This document shows, piece after piece, positions 25,516 through 33,515 of a DNA stretch of 64,000 nt; position 1 is the stretch's first letter; each line of letters starts with the position of its first letter. The stretch spans positions 1-64,000 of the forward strand of contig JAOPYG010000461.1 of the NCBI GenBank assembly GCA_025964685.1, read 5' to 3'. Below the pieces are notes generated by a model. It searched no databases, was not told the origin of the DNA, and saw only the letters and a list, made by a program, of their open reading frames with translations. Both the position numbers and the translations under genes were made by a program. The stretch is from Actinoallomurus sp. Lineage in GTDB: Bacteria; Actinomycetota; Actinomycetes; Streptosporangiales; Streptosporangiaceae.

Positions 25516-25922
25516 GCCGCACGAACTACCCTTTTTGATCACCGGGATAACACGACTCGTCGCCTTCAAGGCGCGGGCCGGCGCTGACACGGTTCACGTC
25601 GCGTGGCTGACCAGCCAGATCCGCTCAGCCGCCGATGCGATGTGACGGGAAGAGACCTGACGGGACTGCGGTACGGACGTTTCGGAGGAAGTACCCCAAA
25701 TCGGTGTATTGACCACCCAAGTAGGGGATGACCCGCAAGGAAGCAGTCCGGTACCGGGCTGCGTCATGCAGGGGTAAGGGGCCAAGCGCAGCGTGAACGG
25801 CACCGTGGGGGCGGTGTGCGCCATCTCACCTCGCCGGGCCCGGAGTAGCGTGGGAGTCACGGCGTTGATGCGCCGTCGCGGTCCAACAGCGAGGCCGCCC
25901 CACCATTGTTCGAGGGGGCTGC
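25516..25922. promoter_or_regulatory. Divergent region between crtI and the STAS gene
   Basis: About 407 bp with no convincing gene; an 88-codon minus frame here has no family features. On the crtI strand GGTGATCAAAAAG (plus-strand positions 25531-25543) lies 16 bp from the crtI ATG. Further upstream, 25690-25735 is AT-richer and contains TTGACC (25705-25710) followed by CACCCAAGTAGGGG, which may belong to a promoter or operator. The STAS gene has GAGGGGG before its ATG. Confidence 0.4.
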
Positions 25923-26369
25923 ATGGTTCGGACCGTGGCTTTGGATCTACCGACCTGGCACACCAGCCAATACGTGGTCGTGACGCTGCCGGGGGAGGTC
26001 GACGGGGCGAATGCGGACGTCGTACGGCAACACCTGCTCACCGTGCTCAACGCCGGTGGTCCCGGCGCGGGTCCGCTCATCGCCGACCTGACCGGCACGA
26101 CGTTCTGCGATTCATCGGCGATCAACGCGCTGCTGCGGGCGAACACCCGGGCCGGCGCGCTGGGCCGGAGGTTGTACGCGGCGGTCCCGCCCGGCGGAGT
26201 CGTCCGGAAGGTCTTTGATATCACCGGCATTCCGCGCGCGATAACCGTCTGCGACGACATCGGCTCCGCGATCGCCGCGGCCGTCGTCGCCGCGTTGGAC
26301 GACGCTCAGGCCGGTGAGCCGGCCGGTGCGCCCCGAACTCCCGGGGGCGATGACGGATCCCTTCGATGA
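25923..26369 (+). CDS. STAS-domain anti-sigma-factor antagonist
   Basis: The 148-residue protein has a STAS domain over about residues 15-115. The phosphorylation-site region is GTTFCDSSAINALLRA, with the DSS serine as the likely target, followed by a GGVVRKVFDITG strand-helix. About 30 disordered C-terminal residues follow. STAS antagonists bind anti-sigma kinases when dephosphorylated and so release a sigma factor. The gene ends inside the phosphatase gene (20-bp overlap), so the phosphatase that would reactivate it is made in the same operon. No anti-sigma kinase gene is nearby. ATG 25923 follows GAGGGGG. Confidence 0.88.
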   Translation: MVRTVALDLPTWHTSQYVVVTLPGEVDGANADVVRQHLLTVLNAGGPGAGPLIADLTGTTFCDSSAINALLRANTRAGALGRRLYAAVPPGGVVRKVFDITGIPRAITVCDDIGSAIAAAVVAALDDAQAGEPAGAPRTPGGDDGSLR

Positions 26370-27624
26370 CGCGCTGACCGGCCGGGTTCTCGCGGAGCTG
26401 CTGGACCGCTCCCATCTCATGGGACCCGCGGACCTGGCCCGCCAGCTCACGGAGGCGGCCCGGCCGCTGGGCTTCTCGGCCGTACGGATCTACCTCGCCG
26501 ACCTGCAACAGCAGCGCCTGAGTGCGATGCCCGACGGTAACGGGCCCGAACGCTCGCCACTGGCGATCGACTCGACGCTGGCCGGGCGGGCCTTCCAGAC
26601 CATCAGCATCCAGCGTGCCGCCGTGGAGGAGTCCACCGGGGAGCACCGGCTGTGGGTGCCGCTGGTCAACGGCACCGAGCGTCTGGGCGTGATGGAGATG
26701 TGCGTCGCCGAGAGGCCGCCCGGTGACGCCGATGGCGTGGACCTCCTGGACGTGGGCCTGGATGAGAAGGTGATGCTGGAGCGGTGCCGGACGCTCGCGT
26801 CGCTCGCCGCCCTCATCATCGAGAGCAAGAACGTGTACAGCGACAGCTACGCGGCGATCCAGCGCAGCCGTGAGATGACGGTGCAGGCCGAGATGGTGTG
26901 GGCGTTCATGGTGCCGCGTACGTTCGCGACCGGCCGGGTGCTGCTGGCGGCGGCCCTGGAGCCGGCGTACGAGGTCGGCGGCGACGCGTTCGAGTATTCG
27001 CTGCTCGGCGACTGCATGCACGTATCGGTCTTCGACTCGGTCGGCCACGACCTGACCGCCGGCCTCATCTCGAGCGTCGCGATGGCCTCCTGCCGCACCG
27101 CTCGTCGCGCCGGCGGTGACCTGCCCGAGATGGCCGCCCGCGCCGACCACGCCATCGCCGACCAGTTCGGCGCCTCGCGGTTCGCGACCGCGCTGCTGTG
27201 CGAGCTGGACACCGCCACGGGCGAGTTCCGCTGGCTGCCGTGCGGTCATCCGCCTCCGCTGCTCATCCGCGACAGCAGGGTGATCAAAGAACTGCTCCGG
27301 GAGCCCCGCCTGCCTTTGGGGTTGAACGAAGACCACGTCGGCGACGTCGGCGTCTACACCGAACACTTGCAGCCCGGCGACCGGCTCCTCCTCTACACCG
27401 ACGGAGTGGTCGAGGGGCGTGCCGCCGACGGCCGGGAGTTCGGCCTGGCCCGGTTGAGCGACTTCGTGATCCGCAACAGCGCCGAAGGCCTGCCCGCGCC
27501 GGAGACACTGCGGCGCCTCAACCGCGCGATCCTGCAGTACCAGCAGGGACGCGTGCGCGACGACGCCACCGTCGTGCTCGTGGAATGGCTACCCCAGCAC
27601 CCCGAACACGACCTCACCATTTAG
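26350..27624 (+). CDS. SpoIIE/RsbU-type PP2C phosphatase with N-terminal GAF-like domain
   Basis: The 424-residue protein has an N-terminal GAF-like sensory domain (about residues 15-165) and a linker helix with QAEMVWAFMVPRTFATG. A C-terminal SpoIIE domain follows, with metal-binding motifs EVGGDAFEY, FDSVGHDLTAGL, LPCGHPPPLLI and LLLYTDGVVEGR. It should dephosphorylate the STAS antagonist encoded just before it, with activity set by the GAF-like input. GVMEMCVAERPPG and the conserved dimer helix are intact. ATG 26350 is preceded by GGGGG; the frame opens 12 codons earlier without a start signal. The HATPase kinase domain sometimes fused to such proteins is absent. Confidence 0.9.
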   Translation: MTDPFDDALTGRVLAELLDRSHLMGPADLARQLTEAARPLGFSAVRIYLADLQQQRLSAMPDGNGPERSPLAIDSTLAGRAFQTISIQRAAVEESTGEHRLWVPLVNGTERLGVMEMCVAERPPGDADGVDLLDVGLDEKVMLERCRTLASLAALIIESKNVYSDSYAAIQRSREMTVQAEMVWAFMVPRTFATGRVLLAAALEPAYEVGGDAFEYSLLGDCMHVSVFDSVGHDLTAGLISSVAMASCRTARRAGGDLPEMAARADHAIADQFGASRFATALLCELDTATGEFRWLPCGHPPPLLIRDSRVIKELLREPRLPLGLNEDHVGDVGVYTEHLQPGDRLLLYTDGVVEGRAADGREFGLARLSDFVIRNSAEGLPAPETLRRLNRAILQYQQGRVRDDATVVLVEWLPQHPEHDLTI

Positions 27625-27636
27625 GGCGCTTGCTCG

Positions 27637-28449
27637 TCACAACTTCTCGAACGGCATGGTGGTGCCGCGCTCGACGACGCGGACATCGTCGGCGAATCCG
27701 CGCTTCCGCGCCTCCGCCTCGTAGTCGGAGAGCGGCGAGCTGAAAACGGTGTAGTCGTTGTAGTGGACGGGCACCACGCGCCGGGGGCCGATCAGCTCGG
27801 TCCAGTCGGCGCCCTGCCGGCCGTCCATGGTGACGATCGCCAGGCCGAGAAGGTTGGTGCCACCGAGATGCACCACGCCGACGTCGATGTCGGGGTAACG
27901 GCGCGGGATCTCCTTGAGCCCGTCGTACATGAGCGTGTCGCCGCTGATGTACATCCGCAGGTCCGTCCCGCCGCCGGCGGCGCCGAACTCCAGGATGGTG
28001 CCGATCACCGGTGGCAGGAGCCGGCCGACGAGGCCGAAGGCGTGCCGGCCGGGCATCGCCGTGATCCGTACCGTGCGGCCCTGCTTGGTGAACTCGTGCT
28101 GCTGCCATGTCCGCAGGCCGAGGGACTGGCCGAAGCCGCGGCTCTTGAGCCGCCCGGAGGCAGGTTCGGTGGTGATGATGGGCAGGGCGCGGTCGAGGTG
28201 GCGGGTGGCCAGCCGATCCCAGTGGTCACCGTGGAGGTGGGACAGCACGACGCCGTCCAGGGAGGGGAGCTCGTCGATGGAGATCGCCGGGTCGCGGATC
28301 CGGCGGGAACTCAGCCCGTATCCGAGGTAGGCCCGCTGGCCGCGCCGCAGGAAGTTCGGATCGGTCAGCAGAGTGAACCCGCCGTACCGGATGATCATGG
28401 TGGCGTTGCCGACGAAGTACAGCCCATCGGTGTCCGTCAGACCTGGCAT
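27637..28449 (-). CDS. Metallo-beta-lactamase-fold hydrolase (UlaG-like)
   Basis: The 270-residue protein has the metal motif SHLHGDHWD (H-x-H-x-D-H, about residues 70-78), a second-site His in PGRHAFG, the Asp in YISGDTLMYDG (about residue 165) and VPVHYNDYTVF near the C-terminus. The WIRYGGFTLLTDPNF-like start (here IIRYGGFTLLTDP) fits the UlaG/YtnP-like branch, which includes lactonases and phosphodiesterases; the substrate is unknown. ATG 28449 follows GAGGAA. It is divergent from an HxlR regulator with a 188-bp gap and so may be its target. It converges with the phosphatase gene 13 bp away. Confidence 0.85.
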   Translation of the reverse strand: MPGLTDTDGLYFVGNATMIIRYGGFTLLTDPNFLRRGQRAYLGYGLSSRRIRDPAISIDELPSLDGVVLSHLHGDHWDRLATRHLDRALPIITTEPASGRLKSRGFGQSLGLRTWQQHEFTKQGRTVRITAMPGRHAFGLVGRLLPPVIGTILEFGAAGGGTDLRMYISGDTLMYDGLKEIPRRYPDIDVGVVHLGGTNLLGLAIVTMDGRQGADWTELIGPRRVVPVHYNDYTVFSSPLSDYEAEARKRGFADDVRVVERGTTMPFEKL

Positions 28450-28598
28450 CGTGGTTCCTCCGTTGGTTCGCCCGGCGCCCGGGGTTGCCCCTTCCGTGGA
28501 TCGGCCGCGCCCGTGGTCGGACCGATACCCGCTTCGGAACGTGCTCAGTCCGTCACCGGATCGAAGTGCCGTGGCAGGAGGCACCGACGGAATGGCAG

Positions 28599-28637
28599 AT
28601 ACTTACTGATCTTTAGCACCTTACGTAATGTCAGTTC
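28599..28637 (+). promoter_or_regulatory. Leaderless promoter and likely operator of the HxlR gene
   Basis: TAATGT at 28626-28631, six bases before the ATG at 28638, looks like a -10 that starts transcription at the start codon. GATACTTACTGATC (28599-28612) and ACCTTACGTAATG (28618-28630) carry related CTTAC half-sites about 17 bp apart, overlapping the promoter, as expected for an autoregulatory HxlR dimer site. Confidence 0.45.
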
Positions 28638-29018
28638 ATGGAGAGTGGGCGGTACCCTGTGCGTATGGCGCGGCACGGCGGGGATGCGTGTAAGACGGTG
28701 GGCGCGGGCATCACGCGTGTCTTCGAGCTGCTCGGCAAGCGATGGACCGGTTTGGTCATTTCTGTGCTCATGCCGGGGCCGGTCTACTTCGCCGATCTGA
28801 GGCGGGCCATTCCCGGCATCAGCGAGCGCATGCTCTCCGACCGGCTCGGCGAGCTGACCGCCGCTGGCCTGGTCATCCGCGAGGTGGACGAGGGGCCACC
28901 CCTGCGCGTGTCGTACCGGCTGACGGAAGCCGGGACGGCGATGGATCCGGCGCTCAAAGAGCTTCAGGTATGGGCGGAGTCGTACCTCATTACGCCGACG
29001 GGCGACGGTCCCTGCTGA
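28638..29018 (+). CDS. HxlR-family transcriptional regulator
   Basis: The 126-residue protein carries a single HxlR winged-helix domain: ITRVFELLGKRWTGLVISVLMPGP at the start, FADLRRAIPGISERMLSDRLGELTAAGLV as the recognition region, and SYRLTEAGTAMDPALKELQVWAE in the wing and dimer helix. An N-terminal Cys (DACKTVG, about residue 18) sits where redox-sensing members such as YodB and HypR have theirs; a thiol switch is possible, not shown. ATG 28638 is preferred because a -10 element lies six bases upstream (leaderless); an internal ATG at 28665 lacks a ribosome binding site. It is divergent from the metallohydrolase gene, its likely target. Confidence 0.87.
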   Translation: MESGRYPVRMARHGGDACKTVGAGITRVFELLGKRWTGLVISVLMPGPVYFADLRRAIPGISERMLSDRLGELTAAGLVIREVDEGPPLRVSYRLTEAGTAMDPALKELQVWAESYLITPTGDGPC

Positions 29019-29137
29019 ACTGCGACGTCCGGCGCGGAACCGAATACGGATGATTCGGGTCGATGTTCGCGGATATAAATGGAAAAATCTTCTCGGGACG
29101 TCCGTACGGCGCCGGGCATCGGCGGATTGGGGAGGGC

Positions 29138-29476
29138 ATGGCACACGGCAGTGACGATGTCGGGTGGTACGTGCACCTCGGCAGGCTCTCGGCGGCGACC
29201 GACGGTGCGGCGGAGACCGCAACCGGCCTGCGCCGCAAGATCAGCGAAGTGCAACCGCGCTGTCTGGCCGCGGCCTCCGGCCATCAGGACATGGGATTCG
29301 CGGTCGCGCTGGCGAAGTGCCATGGGCGCTTCTCGGACCATCTTCACGGCCATGCCACCGACATCCATGAGATCGGTGAACACCTTTCGGACAACCACAC
29401 GGCTTACACCACCGCCGACCAGCGCGCGCTGGAGGCGACGGAAGTGCCGGCGGCCATGGTGAACCGGGACCGCTGA
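29138..29476 (+). CDS. Small helical protein, possible type VII (EspC-like) substrate or partner
   Basis: This 112-residue protein is predicted all-helical, with no signal peptide or membrane segment. It has the WYVHLGRLSAATDGAAETATGLRRKI helix near the start and a second helix (FAVALAKCHGRFSDHLHGHATDIHEIGEHLSDNHTAYTTADQRALE) ending in a typical ESX-like Y-x3-D-x2 tail (YTTADQRAL). This matches the general plan of WXG100/EspC-like proteins of type VII secretion, but there is no WXG itself. ATG 29138 is preceded by GGGGAGGG. It lies three bases from the SLT gene and is very probably co-translated with it. I do not recognise a named family. Confidence 0.7.
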   Translation: MAHGSDDVGWYVHLGRLSAATDGAAETATGLRRKISEVQPRCLAAASGHQDMGFAVALAKCHGRFSDHLHGHATDIHEIGEHLSDNHTAYTTADQRALEATEVPAAMVNRDR

Positions 29477-29479
29477 CCG

Positions 29480-30448
29480 ATGGTCACCTACCGCCAGCTC
29501 AAGGACGCGAACCCGGCGATGTTCCATCAGAGCGCCGGCGCGTGGAAGGAATGGGCCGACTCGGCCCTCGAACACGCCGGCTACCTCAGTGACCGGGTCG
29601 GCCGGCACATCGCCGAGCCGCACTGGGGCGGACTCACGTCCGCGCTGGCCCGCGGCAAGGTCACCGGTGCGCACGCCGACCTGTCCGCCTCGGCGGGGAA
29701 GCTGCGGACCGTCGAGACCGTGCTCGTGCAGGCCGGTCAGGACTTCGAGGACGCCCAGCACGACCTCCTCGGCGCGGTGAGCGAGGCGAAGCAGGCCGGC
29801 TTCAACGTCAGCGACGACGGCGCCGTCTCGGTGCCCGCGACGTTGACGAAGGACAAGACGCCCGCCGAGGTTCAGACGATCAACAACCACGGGTCGGCCC
29901 TCCAGACCCGCATCACCGCGGCCGTCTACCGGGCGACCCGGGTCGACGAGGGGGTGTCACGCGCGCTCGACGCCCTCGACCCGGGCGACGGAGGCCCCAA
30001 CGGCTCGAACGGCGGCGGCGGCCACGGCAGTGGCGGCTGGAACGGCGGCTACGGGTCGAGTGGGGCCCCGCCGATGCAGCGCCCCAGCGGTCAGGTCGCC
30101 GACTGGATCAATCAGGCGATCCAGATCCTGCGGCAGCAGGGCGTCACCATCAGTCCGAGCGACGCGAGCTACATCGCGACCATCATCCAGTACGAGTCCG
30201 GTGGAAACCCGAACGCGATCAACCTCTGGGACTCCAACGCCTCCGCCGGTCATCCCTCCAAGGGCCTGATGCAGACCATCGACCCGACCTTCAACAGCTA
30301 CGCGATGGCCGGTCACCGCAACATCTGGAACCCGGTCGACAACATCCTGGCCGGCACCAACTACGCCCTCCACCGCTACGGTTCGCTGGCGAACGTCCCC
30401 GGGATCCGCAACATGCTCCACCACACCGGCGGATACGTCGGCTACTGA
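29480..30448 (+). CDS. WXG100-like N-terminus fused to SLT lytic transglycosylase domain
   Basis: The 322-residue protein has no Sec signal. It has a long helical N-terminal region (about residues 1-175, with WKEWADSALEHAGYLSDRV and a PHWGG turn), a Gly/Ser/Asn-rich linker (about 180-210), and a C-terminal goose-lysozyme/SLT domain (about 220-322). The catalytic Glu is in IIQYESGGNPNAI, followed by SKGLMQTIDPTFNSYAMAG and NILAGTNYALHRYGS. The domain cleaves peptidoglycan glycan strands. The ESX-like N-terminus and absence of a signal peptide suggest type VII export, which is inferred. The gene follows its small helical partner after three bases and ends before a strong terminator. No secretion machinery is in the window. 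Confidence 0.82.
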   Translation: MVTYRQLKDANPAMFHQSAGAWKEWADSALEHAGYLSDRVGRHIAEPHWGGLTSALARGKVTGAHADLSASAGKLRTVETVLVQAGQDFEDAQHDLLGAVSEAKQAGFNVSDDGAVSVPATLTKDKTPAEVQTINNHGSALQTRITAAVYRATRVDEGVSRALDALDPGDGGPNGSNGGGGHGSGGWNGGYGSSGAPPMQRPSGQVADWINQAIQILRQQGVTISPSDASYIATIIQYESGGNPNAINLWDSNASAGHPSKGLMQTIDPTFNSYAMAGHRNIWNPVDNILAGTNYALHRYGSLANVPGIRNMLHHTGGYVGY

Positions 30449-30557
30449 CGCCCCCGCGTGCCGGAAGCGCCGGATCCGGGCCGAGGACGGCGTCGGCGGC
30501 CGTGCCTGCACGATCCTGGAGTCACTGTTCCCCTGATCGCTTCGGCAGGAGAAAAAA

Positions 30558-30600
30558 CGGCCGGGGGTGGATCCGCGACAGCGTGATCCGCCCCCGGCCG
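30558..30600. terminator. Strong bidirectional terminator hairpin
   Basis: The arms CGGCCGGGGGTGGATC (30558-30573) and GATCCGCCCCCGGCCG (30585-30600) can pair over 16 positions, with one G-T-type mismatch, around an 11-base loop, with AAAAAA just before the left arm. It sits between the convergent SLT and GH3 genes and can serve both, the A-run giving a U-tract on the minus strand. Confidence 0.85.
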
Positions 30601-30613
30601 GGAGCCCCGATCG

Positions 30614-33352
30614 TCAGGAGACGTGGACGACGAACGTCGTCGAGGCCGACCTGCCGTTGTAGTGGACGGTGGCGGTGACGGTCGCCACGCCCGCTCCGAC
30701 CGTACGGATCGTCTGGTTCCCGTCCACCCTGACCACCTGCGGGCGGTTGCTGTGGAAGGTCGCCTTCAGGCCCTTGGGCAGCGGGACGCTCGCCCCCTTC
30801 GTGACGTACCCGTAGATGCTCTCGTCCTGCATCGACACCGTGAGCTGGGGATCCACGGTGGTGTTCCTGGCGAACATCACCCGCTGGACGACACCCTGGG
30901 CGGCGTCACCCGTCTGCGCCGGCTTGGCGGTGAGCACCGACGGCGTCGGCCGCAGTGTGCCGCCGACCCGTACCGACGCGCGCGCCGCGATGCCGGAGTC
31001 GGCGCTCGACGTGCTGAGCTGCAACTCGTAGGCGCCGGGGTCGACCTTGTACCGGTTCGCCGACTCGTCGAAGAAGGCGAACTTCGACACCGGCAGGCTG
31101 AAGCTGACCTGCTTGGTCTGGTGAGGAGCGACCGTGACCTTCTGGAACGCCTGCAGCCGCTTGAGGGGACGTTGTGCGGAGGCGGGCTCGAACGGCGTGC
31201 TCACGTACAGTTGCGGCACCGTGCTGCCGGCCTTGGAGCCGCGGTTGGTGACGTCGGCGGTGACGCGCAGAGTGTCGTTCGCGTCGGCCGTGCGGCGGTC
31301 CACCCGCAGGTGCGAGTAGGTGAAGTCGCTGTAGCTCAGGCCGTACCCGAAGGGGTAGGTGACGTCGCCGCGGAAGTACATGTACGTACGGCCGTCGGAG
31401 GTCGCCGTCGGGCGGATGGAGTAGTCGCCGATCGCGGGCAGCTGGTCGACGCCGCGGTACCAGCTGAACGGCAGGCGGCCGCTCGGGTTCGCCGCGCCCA
31501 GCACTACGTCGGCGAGTGCGGCGCCCTGGCGCTGCCCGTTGTAGGAGCTCCACAGGATGGCCGGCACCTGGGACTGGAAGCCGCTGGTGTCGACCTGGCC
31601 CATGGTCTCCAGGTACGCCACGGTGTTCGGGTTCTGCGCCGCGACCTGGCTGATCAGCGCGGACTGGGCCCCGGGCAGGGCGAGCGTGGTGCGGTCGGAG
31701 TCCTCGTCGGCGGTCTTCTGGTCGGTGCCGGCGACCACGAGCACGGCGTCGTAGTTCTTCGCCGCCGCGACGGACGCCGGGTCGACCGTCTCCAGCTTGC
31801 TGCCGGTGACGCCCGGGTAGTAGTCGACGGTGGCGTCACCGTCGATCTTCTGGATGGCCGCCTTCACGCCCTGGTAGGCGTTGACCTCCTTGGCGACGCC
31901 CGCGGGGCCCTGGTTGCTGGAGTAGCCGCCGAGGTACAGCGACGACGGGTTGGCGTAGGCCCCCATCACCGCGACGCGGTAGGCACCCGAGGAGGGCACC
32001 TTGAGCGGCAGGAGGCCGTTCTTCGCGCCGCTCGCGGCCGTGTTCTTCAGCAGCACCAGGCTCTGGTCGGCCACCCGCTGGTCCAGCGCGAGCCGGTCGG
32101 GCGTCTCGGTGACAGCGTTGTTGGCGTCGGAGTTGGTCCACGTGCCCGGCGCCAGGCGGGCGCGCGCCGCGCGGACCCAGGGCACCGCGGTCTCGGCGTC
32201 GAACTCCCCGGTCTGGATGCGGGAGGTGAAGAGCCGGACCACCGAGGTGTCGACGTCACCCTCGTTGTAGACGTCGGTCTGGGTCGTGATGTGGTTCGCG
32301 ATGGCGGTCGGGATCGTGTTCCCGTAGCTGTAGGAGTCGTGGTAGCCCTGGTTGCAGTCCAGGTCCTCGCCGGCGGAGTTCGCGTACGCCGTGCGGCCGT
32401 ACTGGTCCAGCGGCGCGGGCGCGCCCGGCGGCTGCCAGTGGTGTCCGGCCTGGATCTCATAGATCGCGTCGCAGTCGGACGTGAAGTACCCGCGGAAGCC
32501 GAACGTCTGGCGGGCCAGGGTGTCCATGAGCTGCACGCTGGCGGCGGCCGGGACGCCGTTGACCCTGTTGTAGGAGCTCATGATCGAGCCCGGGTCGCTG
32601 TTCTGGATGATGTCGCGGAACTGCGCCGTGTAGTACTCCCGCAGCGTGCGCTGGTCCATGTCGGATGAGCCCGTACGGCGGTTGTACTCGCTGTTGTTCG
32701 CGGCGAAGTGCTTGATGGTGGCGATGGCCTTGAGATAGCCGTGCGCCGACGCGGGCAGCCGGCCGTTCATGTCCTGGCCCTGCAGCCCGTTGACGAACTG
32801 TGACGCGAGTGCGCCGGTGAGCGTGGGGTCCTCGCTCCAGGTCTCGTCGTTGCGGCCCCATCGCGGGTCCCGCGCCAGGTTGACGGTCGGGGAGTAGTAG
32901 TCCAGGTCCTGGGTGTTGTTCGGGGCGACGTCGCGGGCCTCGTCGGAGATCCGGCCGGCCTCCTCGTGGACCAGGTCGGGGTTCCACGTGCTGCCCAGCG
33001 ACAGGTCGACCGGGTACGACGTGGTGTTGGTGAGCACCGGCGGGTTGGCGCCGGTGTTGGTCTGCTGCCGGGCGACGCCGTGGGCGGCCTCGTTCCACCA
33101 GCCCCACTGGGCCACGCCCAGTTCGGGGATGGCCGGTGCGGAGCTGCTGTTCATCTGCTGTGCCTTCTGGGCCAGCGTGAGGCGCGAGACCAGATCCGCC
33201 GCGCGCTCGGCGGGCTGATAGTGCGGATCCAGGTAGATCGGGGTATCGGCCTTCCGCGCCGGCCCGCTGGCCAACGCGTTCGGCGCGCCCGTCACGACGG
33301 CGCAGCACAACGCCGCCCCGGACGCGATGATCGCGAATGTTTTCCTGTGCAT
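30614..33352 (-). CDS. Secreted glycoside hydrolase family 3 beta-glucosidase/xylosidase
   Basis: This 912-residue secreted enzyme has a Sec signal peptide (about residues 1-30). The GH3 N-terminal barrel has GWWNEAAHGVA, DPRWGRNDETWSEDP, IKHFAANNSE and the nucleophile Asp in FTSDCDAI (about residue 297). A GH3 C-terminal sandwich (VAVMGAYANPSS, TDQKTADEDSDRTTLALPGAQ) is followed by a fibronectin III-like domain (YVSTPFEPASAQRPLKRLQAF) and a terminal Ig/BIG2-like domain (about 800-912). The layout resembles xylan 1,4-beta-xylosidase/beta-glucosidase types; substrate specificity is not resolved. ATG 33352 has GGGAG six bases upstream. It is divergent from a ROK regulator. Confidence 0.92.
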   Translation of the reverse strand: MHRKTFAIIASGAALCCAVVTGAPNALASGPARKADTPIYLDPHYQPAERAADLVSRLTLAQKAQQMNSSSAPAIPELGVAQWGWWNEAAHGVARQQTNTGANPPVLTNTTSYPVDLSLGSTWNPDLVHEEAGRISDEARDVAPNNTQDLDYYSPTVNLARDPRWGRNDETWSEDPTLTGALASQFVNGLQGQDMNGRLPASAHGYLKAIATIKHFAANNSEYNRRTGSSDMDQRTLREYYTAQFRDIIQNSDPGSIMSSYNRVNGVPAAASVQLMDTLARQTFGFRGYFTSDCDAIYEIQAGHHWQPPGAPAPLDQYGRTAYANSAGEDLDCNQGYHDSYSYGNTIPTAIANHITTQTDVYNEGDVDTSVVRLFTSRIQTGEFDAETAVPWVRAARARLAPGTWTNSDANNAVTETPDRLALDQRVADQSLVLLKNTAASGAKNGLLPLKVPSSGAYRVAVMGAYANPSSLYLGGYSSNQGPAGVAKEVNAYQGVKAAIQKIDGDATVDYYPGVTGSKLETVDPASVAAAKNYDAVLVVAGTDQKTADEDSDRTTLALPGAQSALISQVAAQNPNTVAYLETMGQVDTSGFQSQVPAILWSSYNGQRQGAALADVVLGAANPSGRLPFSWYRGVDQLPAIGDYSIRPTATSDGRTYMYFRGDVTYPFGYGLSYSDFTYSHLRVDRRTADANDTLRVTADVTNRGSKAGSTVPQLYVSTPFEPASAQRPLKRLQAFQKVTVAPHQTKQVSFSLPVSKFAFFDESANRYKVDPGAYELQLSTSSADSGIAARASVRVGGTLRPTPSVLTAKPAQTGDAAQGVVQRVMFARNTTVDPQLTVSMQDESIYGYVTKGASVPLPKGLKATFHSNRPQVVRVDGNQTIRTVGAGVATVTATVHYNGRSASTTFVVHVS

Positions 33353-33418
33353 GGACACTCCCAGGACGCGGCTTGCTCTGCGGAGGCGGCTGCCGCCGAT
33401 GGGGTCGTGGACACCCGG

Positions 33419-33447
33419 ACTCTAGGTCCGGGGTTTATCCGCGTCAA
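33419..33447 (-). promoter_or_regulatory. Sigma-70-like promoter of the GH3 gene
   Basis: On the minus strand TTGACG (33442-33447) and TAGAGT (33419-33424) are separated by exactly 17 bp. Transcription would begin near 33412, giving a leader of about 60 bases before the GH3 ATG at 33352. Confidence 0.6.
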
Positions 33448-33480
33448 TGAGTAACTTCGGCGTAATATGGCCATTGTTTC

Positions 33481-33509
33481 TCCGGAATCCGGATTAACTC
33501 GTCTAACCT
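33481..33509 (+). promoter_or_regulatory. Probable ROK operator and leaderless -10
   Basis: The palindromic hexamer TCCGGA occurs twice, 33481-33486 and 33488-33493, one base apart. TAACCT at 33504-33509 lies six bases before the ATG at 33516, as in a leaderless actinobacterial transcript. The repeat could be the site at which the ROK protein represses its own gene and, with the GH3 promoter about 35 bp away, the glycosidase. No experiment supports this. Confidence 0.4.
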
Positions 33510-33515
33510 GGCCAC

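Noticed and set aside
25594-25860. 88-codon minus-strand frame between crtI and the STAS gene
   Set aside because: No family features, no convincing start signal, and it spans the likely divergent promoters.
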